Positions 33,386-42,054 of a stretch of DNA of 64,000 nt are shown in pieces; the first letter of the stretch is position 1; every line of letters begins with the position of its first letter. This DNA comes from an uncultured Collinsella sp. GTDB lineage: Bacteria > Actinomycetota > Coriobacteriia > Coriobacteriales > Coriobacteriaceae. A program made the translations under genes and the position numbers. The notes beneath the pieces were generated by a model. The model saw only the letters and a program-made list of their open reading frames with translations, searched no databases and had not been told where the DNA came from. Where the stretch lies: assembly GCA_900541235.1 (NCBI GenBank), contig UQIW01000010.1, positions 1 through 64,000 of the forward strand, written 5' to 3'.

Positions 33386-33808
33386 TTACAAAGTGCAGCC
33401 CACGACCTCGATTATGGCAAAAATCGGCACTAAAAACGGGAGCAATGGCAGGGAGCGCGATTTTGTGAAGAGGCAGGAAAGGGCCAGAGCCAGGAGTGCG
33501 ACGGCAAATGCCACGATGCCACCCATAGGGTCGAGCGTGCAAAGCGCGAAGAGCGCCTTGGCATCCCCCATGCCGATGCCCGGGATTTGGCGAAGACGAC
33601 GCCAGAGGGACTCAGTCAGCACGAGAGCAAGATACACAATGACGGCAAGACCCGCGTGGTCAAGCGCTGTGTTCAAACCGAGGTCGAGCCAGACGCCTGC
33701 AAGAGCCGCCACCGCACATGCGCCGGCAAGCCCATTGGAAAACCGTCGCTCTCGGGCATCAATTGCCACGCCGGCAAAGATGCAAATCCAAAACGGGATA
33801 TAGACCAT
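33386..33808 (-). CDS. Minimal A24 prepilin peptidase
   Basis: A 140-residue, four- to five-helix membrane protein that matches only the catalytic part of type IV prepilin peptidases (TadV/CpaA size). The two aspartates are in GVAIDARERRFSN (about residue 17) and GIGMGDAKAL (the GxGDxK motif, about residue 81). The N-methyltransferase/zinc domain of PilD is absent. GAGGAGG lies 7 bases before the ATG. No pilin, secretion ATPase or pilus gene is close, so its substrate must lie elsewhere. Confidence 0.82.
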   Translation of the reverse strand: MVYIPFWICIFAGVAIDARERRFSNGLAGACAVAALAGVWLDLGLNTALDHAGLAVIVYLALVLTESLWRRLRQIPGIGMGDAKALFALCTLDPMGGIVAFAVALLALALSCLFTKSRSLPLLPFLVPIFAIIEVVGCTL

Positions 33809-33834
33809 CGGACGCCTCCTCGAGCTGCATCGCA

Positions 33835-33881
33835 AAAGCAAAAACCACCACAAAGGTGCCTGTCCCCTTTGCGGTGGTTTT
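33835..33881 (-). terminator. Terminator of the GT2 gene
   Basis: AAAACCACCACAAAGG (33841-33856) pairs with CCTTTGCGGTGGTTTT (33866-33881) with one mismatch, and the minus strand continues TTTTTGCTTTTG. The loop side contains AGGTGCCTGTCCCCTT, a phrase that recurs in REP-like sequences of many bacteria. Confidence 0.85.
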
Positions 33882-33889
33882 GGTGGTGG

Positions 33890-35185
33890 TTATTTGGCGC
33901 CTTGCATGACCTCGTCGAGGGTGACGTTTACGGCATGCTGGGTAGGAACCCAGTCGACCTTCAGGAACAGCGCGGCCACCGTGATGGGGATATAGCTGAA
34001 CATAAAGATCGGGAAGGTAAACAGGTTAGTCACCAGACGCCACTTTTGCGCGCAGTGAATATGCTTGTACTCAAAGATAGTCGTGAGCAGCGCCAGGATA
34101 AAGAAGGTCTGGTACATCATGGCAAAGGTCATAATGAGCGACGCGGCACAGGCCTGCATCTCGACTTCGGTAGCCAAAAAGCCGTGCGAGAGTCCACCCA
34201 CGATCAGGAACGTCGCATTGGCGAGCATCGAGATGAGCGACAGCAGCATACCCGGGGCGATCGTCATGAACATGTCGTAGGCGGCAAAGCGATGGTAGCG
34301 GAACGTCGATTTGACAAGATGCTTGCCATAGGTAAAAAAGACCTGGTAGAAGCCCTTGGTCCAGCGCATGCGCTGTTTCCAGGATGCCTTGAACGTCACG
34401 GGCTGTTCGTCAAAGAACTCCGCCGGCGCATAGCCAATGCGAATGCCGTGAATGGCGCAGAACGTGGTGAACTGAATATCCTCGGTCAGCGTGTGGAACT
34501 GCCAGCCGTGCATGCCCTCGATAACACTGGCGGAGATGAGGTAGCCCGAACCCGAGACAGCGCAAGAAGTCTTGCAGATATTGCGCGCGTTGTTGAGAAA
34601 GCGCGCCTCGCGCAAATACCAGGTAGCATTAGCTGCCGAGATCCACGAGCTGCCAAAGTTCTTGGAGTTGCGATAGCTCGTGACCACATGGAATCCCTGG
34701 TCAAAGGCATCGTTCATCTTGGACACGTAATCGCGGGATATGACGTTATCAGCATCGAAAATAAAGTAGCCCTCAAACGTGTCGGGATACTCGTTAAGGA
34801 TGCGGTCAAAACCAAAGTCCATGACCCAGCTCTTACCCTTGCGGGCCAGGTCGTTGCGCTCATAAACGATGGCGCCCGCCTCGCGCGCGAGCTGCGCCGT
34901 GTTGTCGGTGCAGGCATCGGCGACCACGAAGACCTCGATAAGCTCGGACGGATAATCCTGGTCCTTGATGGAGCGAACGAGGTTGGCAATCACGGCCTCC
35001 TCATTATGCGCCGCGATAAAGAAAGCATAGCGATGGAGTTTTTTGGCCTTAGGAGGCGCGACCTCGCCACGAAGAGCGCCAATGACAAAGAAGACCACCT
35101 GGTACAGAAAGCAGACCGTGAGCAGCGTGACGACAATCTGGTTGAAGATCACAATGGGTGTGTTGGTTTGTAAAAAGGCGAGCAT
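33890..35185 (-). CDS. Membrane glycosyltransferase, family 2
   Basis: A 431-residue inverting glycosyltransferase. One N-terminal membrane segment (about 10-38) is followed by a cytoplasmic GT-A domain with IAAHNEEAVIANL, the metal-binding IFDADN, the base motif TEDIQF and QRMRWTKG (the Q..RW motif of processive enzymes). Three to four membrane helices close the protein. This is the cellulose/chitin/hyaluronan synthase-like pattern; the sugar donor and polymer are not known. It stands alone, without other polysaccharide genes. Confidence 0.88.
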   Translation of the reverse strand: MLAFLQTNTPIVIFNQIVVTLLTVCFLYQVVFFVIGALRGEVAPPKAKKLHRYAFFIAAHNEEAVIANLVRSIKDQDYPSELIEVFVVADACTDNTAQLAREAGAIVYERNDLARKGKSWVMDFGFDRILNEYPDTFEGYFIFDADNVISRDYVSKMNDAFDQGFHVVTSYRNSKNFGSSWISAANATWYLREARFLNNARNICKTSCAVSGSGYLISASVIEGMHGWQFHTLTEDIQFTTFCAIHGIRIGYAPAEFFDEQPVTFKASWKQRMRWTKGFYQVFFTYGKHLVKSTFRYHRFAAYDMFMTIAPGMLLSLISMLANATFLIVGGLSHGFLATEVEMQACAASLIMTFAMMYQTFFILALLTTIFEYKHIHCAQKWRLVTNLFTFPIFMFSYIPITVAALFLKVDWVPTQHAVNVTLDEVMQGAK

Positions 35186-35267
35186 GCAGGCTCCCGAGAA
35201 CGCGTTACGTAAACAACCGTATATCTTACCGCAGGCTAATCGAGTTCAAGAAACCACCTAATACTGG

Positions 35268-36281
35268 CTAGACTTCGAGAAGACCGAGCTGCGGAACGAT
35301 TTCGTCGCCAGCGGCAGTACGACCGAGTGAGCGAGGAGCCAGGTCGTCGAGAACCGCGGCAAGATCCCACGGCAGCTCATCGCGGCACTCAATACGCTCC
35401 CCCGTCACGGGATGGTCGAATGCGACGCGCCAGGAATGAAGGAATTGCCTGGTCAGACCCTGATCGGCGCGTGCATCGCACTTGCCGTAGAGCGGATCGC
35501 CCACGCAGGCATGGTTGATATGGCGCATATGCACGCGAATCTGATGTGTGCGGCCCGTAAACAGGTGGCACTCGACGAGCGTATAGCCGTCATCAAAACG
35601 CGTGGAATCAAAGCGCTCAAGGACCTTAAAGGTCGTAATGGCCTGACGCGCGAAAGGATCGTCCGAAACCGCCATCTTGACGCGGTCGCGCGTGGAACGG
35701 GCAATACCGGTATTGATGGTGCCCTCGTCCATGGCGATGTGCCCGTGGACAAGCGTGATATAGCGACGATCGAGCGTGCGCGTGCGAATGAGATTTTGAA
35801 GCGCGCGCTGCGTGTCGTCGTCCTTTGCCGCAAGCATGAGACCCGAGGTATCGCGATCCAAACGATGCACGATCCCGGGGCGGTCCTCACCCTGTACGGT
35901 ACCCAGATGGTCGATGCCGCAGTGGTAGACCAGAGCGTTCGCAAGGGTGCCGCTCTCGTGGCCATGGGCGGGATGGCACACCAGGCCCCGCTGCTTGGAG
36001 AGCACGATAAGGTAGTCGTCCTCGTAGCGGATATCGAGGGGAATGGCCTCGGGAATCACGTCGGTCGGGTCGTGCGGCTCGGGCAAGTCGACCGAGATGC
36101 GATCGCCGGCGCGTACGGCGTACTTTTTAGAGAGACAAGTCTCACCGTTGACGGCAACGGCGCCTCCCTCGATCAGATGCGCGCAGGCAGAGCGCGTGGG
36201 ACAGCCATCGTTGGCGCCCAAATAGGCGTCAAGACGCTGGCCAGAGCAATCGTCGGCAACAAGAATATGGATGTCGGCCAT
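35268..36281 (-). CDS. rluD: RluD-type pseudouridine synthase
   Basis: A 337-residue enzyme that converts uridine to pseudouridine in RNA. The N-terminal S4 domain (about 10-75, GQRLDAYLGAN) is followed by the catalytic domain with GIVHRLDRDTSGLML (nucleophile Asp) and FTGRTHQIRVHM. The ATG overlaps the lspA stop by one base (TAATG), the lspA-rluD order being typical of Gram-positives. Target bases in 23S rRNA are likely but not proven. Confidence 0.93.
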   Translation of the reverse strand: MADIHILVADDCSGQRLDAYLGANDGCPTRSACAHLIEGGAVAVNGETCLSKKYAVRAGDRISVDLPEPHDPTDVIPEAIPLDIRYEDDYLIVLSKQRGLVCHPAHGHESGTLANALVYHCGIDHLGTVQGEDRPGIVHRLDRDTSGLMLAAKDDDTQRALQNLIRTRTLDRRYITLVHGHIAMDEGTINTGIARSTRDRVKMAVSDDPFARQAITTFKVLERFDSTRFDDGYTLVECHLFTGRTHQIRVHMRHINHACVGDPLYGKCDARADQGLTRQFLHSWRVAFDHPVTGERIECRDELPWDLAAVLDDLAPRSLGRTAAGDEIVPQLGLLEV

Positions 36282-36862
36282 TAACGCTCATTCCTTTCGC
36301 GAATCTTGCGGGCACGCTCCCCACGCTGTTTGGCTTTGCGTTTGGCGCGGGCTTCGTCACGGGCGTTGAGCTCAGCGGTCGCATCGACCTCGCGAGCAGC
36401 GGGACTCAAGAACATGTACCCGATGAGTGCGAGCACGACGCCCGCGGTAATGCCGATATCGGCCACGTTAAAGACAGGGAAGTCGATGAAAGTGGTGGCA
36501 ATAAAATCGGTCACAAAGCCAAAAGCCAGACGGTCGATCGCGTTGCCGATGGCGCCACCCGCAACCATAGCCATGCCTACCACCTCAAGACGAGCGAGCT
36601 GAGGCGCACGGAGCAAGTACACGGCAATGGCGACAATGACCGCAAGCGCCAACACAGCGAACGCGACGCCATGACCCTCGCCCATGCTAAAGGCGGCTCC
36701 GATATTGCGGACAAATAGAAAGTCGATCACACCGGGGATAACAGTCACATGCAAAGCGTCGCCCACGGCACGAACCGCAAGCTTGGTCAGCTGGTCAACA
36801 AGCAGCACAACCAGCGCCACCCCACCAGCAACACCCAACCGCCAACGCAAAGGCGGCGTCAT
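36281..36862 (-). CDS. lspA: Lipoprotein signal peptidase (signal peptidase II)
   Basis: A 193-residue inner-membrane aspartyl protease that removes signal peptides from prolipoproteins. Four membrane helices are visible; the catalytic aspartates are in GAIGNAIDRL and FNVADIGI. NIGAAFSMG is the family motif. The C-terminal 40 residues are an unusual, strongly basic, Arg/Lys-rich cytoplasmic tail. Start: ATG at 36862 with GGGGAT close by; a TTG 18 bases further up is an alternative. Confidence 0.93.
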   Translation of the reverse strand: MTPPLRWRLGVAGGVALVVLLVDQLTKLAVRAVGDALHVTVIPGVIDFLFVRNIGAAFSMGEGHGVAFAVLALAVIVAIAVYLLRAPQLARLEVVGMAMVAGGAIGNAIDRLAFGFVTDFIATTFIDFPVFNVADIGITAGVVLALIGYMFLSPAAREVDATAELNARDEARAKRKAKQRGERARKIRERNER

Positions 36863-36991
36863 ATCCCCAGTACGACCCAAATCAATCCCCTGCCCTCAGA
36901 ACAATCGAATTCCGTTTAACGCAATTATCCATCTTATATTGCCACATGCAGAGCGCACGACATATCCACCAACACAAGCGAAATAACCAGC

Positions 36992-37031
36992 ATAAAAAGA
37001 AAGCGGCATTCCGAAAAACAGAATGCCGCTT
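36992..37031. terminator. Terminator of ileS
   Basis: AAGCGGCATTC (37001-37011) pairs with GAATGCCGCTT (37021-37031), flanked by T runs on both strands. It lies 72 bases after the ileS stop. Confidence 0.85.
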
Positions 37032-37102
37032 TTATTCAGCGGAGCAAATGGGCCGAAGGCGCCCAAATTCTACCTATAACTAAAATGCCGAGTTACCGTG
37101 CC

Positions 37103-39904
37103 TTAAAGGGCATTCGCACACCTCTCGCAGATATGTGCGTGGCCGTTGTACTCGCCGACGGTGGTGCGGTAGTTCCAGCAACGGTCGCAGCACTCGCCCT
37201 CGGCAGCTTCAATGGCAACGGAGAGTTCCTCGCCCTGGGTCAGCTCAACATCGGAGACGATGTAGAACTCGGCCAGGTCGACGGCCTTATCACCGGTCAG
37301 CAGCGCGTACATCTCGGCGGGAACGACCGCCTTGACGCGGACCTGCTGGCTCTTGGTGAAGGTGCCGGCAGAACGGGCATCCTCAAGGGCCTTGGTCACG
37401 GCGCTACGGAGCTCGAGCGAAGCCTCGAGCACGCCCTCGAACTCATTGGCCTCGTCGACCGTGATGGGCGACTTGTACCAATCGAGCAGCGCGGCGTACT
37501 TCTGGTGATCGACGCAGCCAGCGGGCGCATATGCCATGGCCTCGTCAACCGTGTAGGACAGGATCGGCTGCAGGTCGCGCATGAGCATCGAGAAGAGCTC
37601 GGCCAGCACGGTCTGGGCGCTGCGGCGCTCGAGCGAGCCGGGCTTATCGCAGTACAGACGGTCCTTCAGGGCGTCGAGGTACACGTTGGAAAGCTCGGTA
37701 ACCACGAAGTCATAAAGCGCACGGTAAGCGCGCGGGAACTCGTAGCAAGAGTAAGCGTCGTCGACCTCGGCCTGAACCTGAGTCAGGCGGGCAACCATGA
37801 GCTTGTCGAGCGGCAGCAGGTCGGCAAAGGCGACGCCGTCGGTCTCGGGCTCAAACTGACCCTCGAGCTCGGAGAGCAGGAAGCGCAGCGTGTTGCGGAA
37901 ACGACGGTAGGCATCGGACGTACGGGCGAGAATCTCGTGGTCGATGGAGACGTCAGAGCTGGTGTCGACGGAGGCAACCCACAGACGGATGATATCAGCG
38001 CCCATCTCGTCGCAGACCTTATTGGGGTCGATAACATTGCCGAGCGACTTGGACATCTTGCGGCCCTGACCATCGAGTGTGAAGCCCTGCGAGACGACCG
38101 CCTTGTACGGAGCATGGCCGTTGGCACCCACCGAGGTGAGCAGCGAGCTCTGGAACCAACCGCGGTGCTGGTCGGAGCCCTCAAGATACACGTCCGCCGG
38201 GTACTCAAGCTCAGGGCGATACTCGCAGACGGCCTTCCAAGACACGCCGGAATCCCACCACACGTCGAGGATGTCCTTATCGGCCTTGAGGTGATGACCG
38301 CCGCACTTGGGGCAGACGCAGGCCTCGCCCAGGTAGCTCTCGGGAGCGTCGGTGAACCAGGCGTCAGAGCCCTTCTCGTGGAAGAGCTTGATGACGGCGT
38401 CGAGCGTAGCGTCGTTCATGACCTTCTCGCCGCAGTCGGCGCAGGTGTAGCTGGGGATAGGCACACCCCAGTTGCGCTGACGGCTAATGCACCAGTCGGG
38501 ACGCTGCTCGACCATGGCGCCGATGCGGTTGGCGGCGTGAGCCGGATACCACTTGACGTTCTCGCGAACCTCCTTGCCAGCCTGCTCACGCAAGCCGGTC
38601 TTGTCCATCGAGACAAACCACTGGTCAGTAGCACGGAAGAGCACCGGGTGTTTGCAGCGCCAGCAGTGCGGATAGCTGTGCGTGATCTTCTTCTCGAGGA
38701 CCAGGGTGCCGCGCTCGCGCAGGAACTCGATGATGTGCGGGTTGGCCTCATCGGTATCCATGCCGCTGAAGGGACCACCGGTGCCAAACTCCTCGCCGGT
38801 GTAGAACTTGCCGTCATCATCGACCGGCATGCAGATGTCGGTAATGCCCTCCTTGAGGCAGGCAAAGTAGTCGTCGACGCCGTGGCCGGGCGAGTTGTGG
38901 ACGATACCGGTACCGTCATCGACACCGACGTAATCGGCCAGCAGCGCCACGCCCTCAACACCGTCAAAGATCGGCTGCTTGTAGTGGATGTGGTGGAAGG
39001 TCTCGGCGGGAACCACATAGGGCTTACCGTCGACCATAACCGGGGTGTACTCCCAACCAAACTCCTCGCAGCACTTGGGAGCCAGGTCCTCGAGCATGAC
39101 CTCGGCACGACCCTCGTGCTCAACGGCGACATAGGCGGCGCCGGGCTTGAGGGAAACTGCCTGGTCGGAGGGGATGGTCCACGGCGTGGTCGTCCAGATG
39201 ATAAAGTCAACCGGGCCGTCGAAGTTCTCGAGGCCGGCGGGCTTGGAGGTCATCTCAAAGCGCACGAAGATGGACGGGCTCGTCTCGTCGGAGTACTCAA
39301 TCTCGGCCTCAGCAAGTGCGGTGTGGCAGTGCTTGCACCAGTGAACCGGCTTGTGGCCGCGATAGATCATGCCCTTGTCGAACATGGCCTTGAAAACCTC
39401 GATGTCGGCGGCGTCATGCTGGTGATAGAGCGTCAGATAGGGGTTGTCCCAATCGCCGAGCACGCCCAGGCGACGGAAGCCGGCCTTCTGCAGCTCGATG
39501 TTCTCGACAGCGAACTTGTTGCAAAGCTCGCGGATCTTAGCCGTGGAGGTCTGGTTGAACTTCTCGGTGCCGAGCTTCTCCTCGACTTTATGCTCGATCG
39601 GCTGGCCATGGCAGTCCCAACCGGGGACATAGGGAACCTCATAGCCCTGCATCATCCAGTAGCGGTTGATCATGTCCTTGGAGATCTTGTTCATGGCGTG
39701 GCCGATGTGGATCGGGCCGTTGGCGTACGGAGGGCCGTCGTGCAGCACGAACTTCTTGTGACCCTCGTTCTTCTTCAGAACCTGCTCGTAGACCTTGTTG
39801 TCCTGCCAGTCCTTGAGTCGCTTGGGCTCGGACTTGGAAAGACCGGCACGCATGGGAAAACCGGTTTTGGGCAGATTCATCGTCTGCTTGTACTCGTTTG
39901 CCAC
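37103..39904 (-). CDS. ileS: Isoleucine--tRNA ligase
   Basis: A 933-residue class I synthetase. It has the HIGH motif in PIHIGHAMN, the editing domain (roughly 180-390, with WTTTPWTIPSD), the KMSKS motif in GRKMSKSLGN and the C-terminal zinc ribbon CCDRCWNYR..CERC. The start is a GTG at 39904, supported by AAAGGGG 6 bases upstream and by the MNLPKTGFPMRA beginning common to bacterial IleRS. It is preceded by a T-box leader that would switch it on when uncharged tRNA-Ile accumulates. Confidence 0.96.
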   Translation of the reverse strand: MANEYKQTMNLPKTGFPMRAGLSKSEPKRLKDWQDNKVYEQVLKKNEGHKKFVLHDGPPYANGPIHIGHAMNKISKDMINRYWMMQGYEVPYVPGWDCHGQPIEHKVEEKLGTEKFNQTSTAKIRELCNKFAVENIELQKAGFRRLGVLGDWDNPYLTLYHQHDAADIEVFKAMFDKGMIYRGHKPVHWCKHCHTALAEAEIEYSDETSPSIFVRFEMTSKPAGLENFDGPVDFIIWTTTPWTIPSDQAVSLKPGAAYVAVEHEGRAEVMLEDLAPKCCEEFGWEYTPVMVDGKPYVVPAETFHHIHYKQPIFDGVEGVALLADYVGVDDGTGIVHNSPGHGVDDYFACLKEGITDICMPVDDDGKFYTGEEFGTGGPFSGMDTDEANPHIIEFLRERGTLVLEKKITHSYPHCWRCKHPVLFRATDQWFVSMDKTGLREQAGKEVRENVKWYPAHAANRIGAMVEQRPDWCISRQRNWGVPIPSYTCADCGEKVMNDATLDAVIKLFHEKGSDAWFTDAPESYLGEACVCPKCGGHHLKADKDILDVWWDSGVSWKAVCEYRPELEYPADVYLEGSDQHRGWFQSSLLTSVGANGHAPYKAVVSQGFTLDGQGRKMSKSLGNVIDPNKVCDEMGADIIRLWVASVDTSSDVSIDHEILARTSDAYRRFRNTLRFLLSELEGQFEPETDGVAFADLLPLDKLMVARLTQVQAEVDDAYSCYEFPRAYRALYDFVVTELSNVYLDALKDRLYCDKPGSLERRSAQTVLAELFSMLMRDLQPILSYTVDEAMAYAPAGCVDHQKYAALLDWYKSPITVDEANEFEGVLEASLELRSAVTKALEDARSAGTFTKSQQVRVKAVVPAEMYALLTGDKAVDLAEFYIVSDVELTQGEELSVAIEAAEGECCDRCWNYRTTVGEYNGHAHICERCANAL

Positions 39905-39947
39905 GGTACCCCTTTCATGTCGTGGGCGCGCACGCCCGTTGGGCACC

Positions 39948-40230
39948 AAAAAAGCGCCCGTCCCTACAAGCTGGGACGAAGCGCCACAAAAACGGGCTGT
40001 ATGCCCGCAAAAGCTCTTCGTTTAACCACCCAGCTTAGATGCCCTCGCCCGCGTATTCGCGCGCTCGCATCCGTTACTCGGCTGGCCTGTATCGACGACC
40101 ATCTCGGCGATATCTACTAAGACGTGCCTGCGCGGCACGTCCGTTGGGACCGCAGCTCCGGGGTGATTTTCATCGGTCGCATGCACGGGTTCTCAGCGCT
40201 CCCCGCTCTCTGTGGCATGCGGACGGCCGA
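39948..40230 (-). promoter_or_regulatory. T-box riboswitch (isoleucine) of ileS
   Basis: Read on the minus strand. Stem I is closed by CGTCCG (40220-40225) with CGGACG (40138-40143). It contains the AGAGAG motif (40206-40211) and a specifier loop GAAAATCACC whose ATC (40165-40167) is an isoleucine codon. The T-box GGGTGGTTAAACG spans 40019-40032. In the antiterminator AAGCTGGG (40029-40036) pairs with CCCAGCTT (39968-39975) and CGAAG with CTTCG, leaving a bulge with TGGT that can pair with the ACCA end of tRNA-Ile. The competing terminator GCGCTTCGTCCC/GGGACGGGCGC followed by six T lies at 39948-39984 and shares the antiterminator 3' strand. This is a full transcription-type T-box. Confidence 0.88.
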
Positions 40231-40391
40231 CTACTCGTCCCCATCAACGCTTATGCGGAGTATGCTAGCACGTTCCGCGCCGGCGAAAAACCCTCAACAC
40301 TGGTTTCATACGTAAGAAATTTCTCGTGGTCGTTAGCCTTCTCTAGGAGCAAAATACCTGAAAGCACTTTAACTAACGAAAGAAGGCTGCC

Positions 40392-41474
40392 ATGCGCACA
40401 ATCGGAATGAGCGACTACACCGTCGGCGAGGATTGCTTTACCGAGCTGCCCGCCGCACTGGCGGAGTACGGCGCGAAGAAAGTCGCCATCATTGGTGGCA
40501 AGCGAGCCCTAGCTGCGGCGCTGCCGGGCATCGAGGCGGCGCTTGAAGGTACCGACGTCGAGATTCTGGAGACGCGCGTCTACGGCACAAACAGTACGCG
40601 CGCCAATATCGCCAAGGTCGTGAACTCCCCCGCTTGCCAGCAGGCAGACGTGCTTATCGCCTGTGGCGGCGGCAAGGCACTCGACACCGTGAAGACCGCA
40701 GCCATCGAGCTCAAGAAGATTGTCTTTACGGTGCCGACGATTTGCTCTAACTGTTCCGCCGCGACCGCCATTGCCGTCGTCTACAACGACGATGGATCGC
40801 TCGAGGGCTATTCGTACCCCAACCGACCGGCGCACATCTTCATCAATCCCAAGATCATCGCCGAGGCTCCGGCGGAGTACTTCTGGGCCGGCGTGGGCGA
40901 CGCCCTGTCCAAGCAGCCCGAAGTCGAGTACGCCACGAGCGCCGGCGACCTGGAGCACACCGCCGGCCTTGGCCTGGCTCTTGCCCACACCTGTTCCGAG
41001 CCGCTGTTTACCTATGGTGTTCAGGGTCTTGAGGACGTTCGTCAGAATCTGTCGAGCGAGGCCGTCAAGCAGATCGCGCTCGACATCGTGGTCAACACGG
41101 GCTACGTCTCGAACCTGACCAACCAGAACGATTACTACTACAACTCGAGCGTGGCGCACGCGTTCTACAACGCCACCTGCAGCATTCCGCGTGAGGGCAC
41201 CTACCTGCACGGCGAAGTCGTAAGCCTGGGCGTGCTGGTGTTGTTCGCCTACACGGGCGACACCGAGAACCTTAAGCGCTATGCTGACTTCAACAAGCAG
41301 ATGGGGCTGCCCGTAACGCTTGAGCAGGTCGGGCTTTCCGAGACCGATATCCCTGCCCTGTGCGAATACGCACACGCCACCAACGAGTGGAAGCAAGGCA
41401 ACCCGGAGCCCTTCACCGACGAAAAGTTCGCCGCCGCCATCAAGGCCGCCAACGCCTACGGCCACACGCTCTAG
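40392..41474 (+). CDS. Glycerol dehydrogenase-like iron-containing alcohol dehydrogenase
   Basis: A 360-residue metal-dependent NAD(H) oxidoreductase of the GldA branch. CGGGKALDTVK is the nucleotide-binding motif and VPTICSNCSA follows it. Metal ligands are Asp in GVGDALSK, His in SVAHAFYN and His in YLHGEVVSLG. Glycerol to dihydroxyacetone is the prototype reaction, but related enzymes use other small alcohols or aldehydes. The gene is alone and divergent from ileS. Its AGAAGG ribosome site could be masked by AGCCTTCT at 40335-40342. Confidence 0.85.
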   Translation: MRTIGMSDYTVGEDCFTELPAALAEYGAKKVAIIGGKRALAAALPGIEAALEGTDVEILETRVYGTNSTRANIAKVVNSPACQQADVLIACGGGKALDTVKTAAIELKKIVFTVPTICSNCSAATAIAVVYNDDGSLEGYSYPNRPAHIFINPKIIAEAPAEYFWAGVGDALSKQPEVEYATSAGDLEHTAGLGLALAHTCSEPLFTYGVQGLEDVRQNLSSEAVKQIALDIVVNTGYVSNLTNQNDYYYNSSVAHAFYNATCSIPREGTYLHGEVVSLGVLVLFAYTGDTENLKRYADFNKQMGLPVTLEQVGLSETDIPALCEYAHATNEWKQGNPEPFTDEKFAAAIKAANAYGHTL

Positions 41475-41483
41475 GCCTAGCCC

Positions 41484-41525
41484 AAAACCACCACAAGGGA
41501 GCAGTGCCCTTGTGGTGGTTTTTTA
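41484..41525. terminator. Terminator between GldA-like gene and DUF523
   Basis: A perfect 16-base stem: AAAACCACCACAAGGG (41484-41499) with CCCTTGTGGTGGTTTT (41507-41522), then further T on the plus strand. The A-rich side gives a T-run for the minus strand too. Its GGTGGTTTT arms resemble those of the terminator at 33841. Confidence 0.9.
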
Positions 41526-41978
41526 TTGCTCCAGCATGCTGGGGTCGAACTCGCTAGCTGGTATAACGCGATAGCCGTGACGCAGCAACAGATCAACGAA
41601 GACGCCGTTGCCCGCGGTGAGCGTACCGCTAAAGGTACCGTCGTAGATGCGACCCGCGCCGCACGAGGGACTGCGGTCCTGCAAGACGCACGCAGCAATC
41701 TCGGACGGGCCGCCCGCCTGCTCGCACATATCGAGCGCACGTTGGGCACCCAGGCGAAATTCGCGATCAACCGAGATGCCCTCGCAGGTACGAACCTCGC
41801 CGTTCACAATCTCGGACGGCTTGCGCGGCGTGGGCAGGCCGCCAAAGACCTCGGGGCACACGAGGAGGACCTCGGTCCCCGTGCGCTCGCAAGCCTCGAC
41901 CAACGCGCGGTGGTAGTTATCGAGCCCGTTATACTTGCAGCTCTCGCCCATCAAGCAGGCGCTCACCACGATCTTCAT
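41523..41978 (-). CDS. DUF523 family protein
   Basis: A 151-residue DUF523 (YbbK-type) protein. SACLMGESCKYNG near the N-terminus, CPEVFGGLPTPR and LQDRSPSCGAGRIYDG are the family blocks; the conserved cysteines suggest a metal or Fe-S site. The biochemical role of the family is not established. The ATG at 41978 fits the family start and has GGGGAG upstream. Confidence 0.88.
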   Translation of the reverse strand: MKIVVSACLMGESCKYNGLDNYHRALVEACERTGTEVLLVCPEVFGGLPTPRKPSEIVNGEVRTCEGISVDREFRLGAQRALDMCEQAGGPSEIAACVLQDRSPSCGAGRIYDGTFSGTLTAGNGVFVDLLLRHGYRVIPASEFDPSMLEQ

Positions 41979-41996
41979 ATACAACACTCCCCACGC

Positions 41997-42033
41997 AAAA
42001 CGCCCCATTTGAGATGGACACTCAAATGGGGCG
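41997..42033 (-). terminator. Terminator of ftsH
   Basis: CGCCCCATTTGAG (42001-42013) pairs perfectly with CTCAAATGGGGCG (42021-42033), and TTTTGCG follows on the minus strand. It lies 22 bases after the ftsH stop. Confidence 0.88.
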
Positions 42034-42054
42034 ATTGACACTGCGCAACTAGTA

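Noticed and set aside
37085..40120. Plus-strand open frame of over 1000 codons opposite ileS
   Set aside because: Pure antisense shadow of isoleucyl-tRNA synthetase; the composition is that of reverse-frame translation.
40141..40160. TGGGACCGC on the plus strand, resembling a T-box core before the GldA-like gene
   Set aside because: It belongs to the 3' side of stem I of the minus-strand ileS T-box; no plus-strand specifier or terminator follows.
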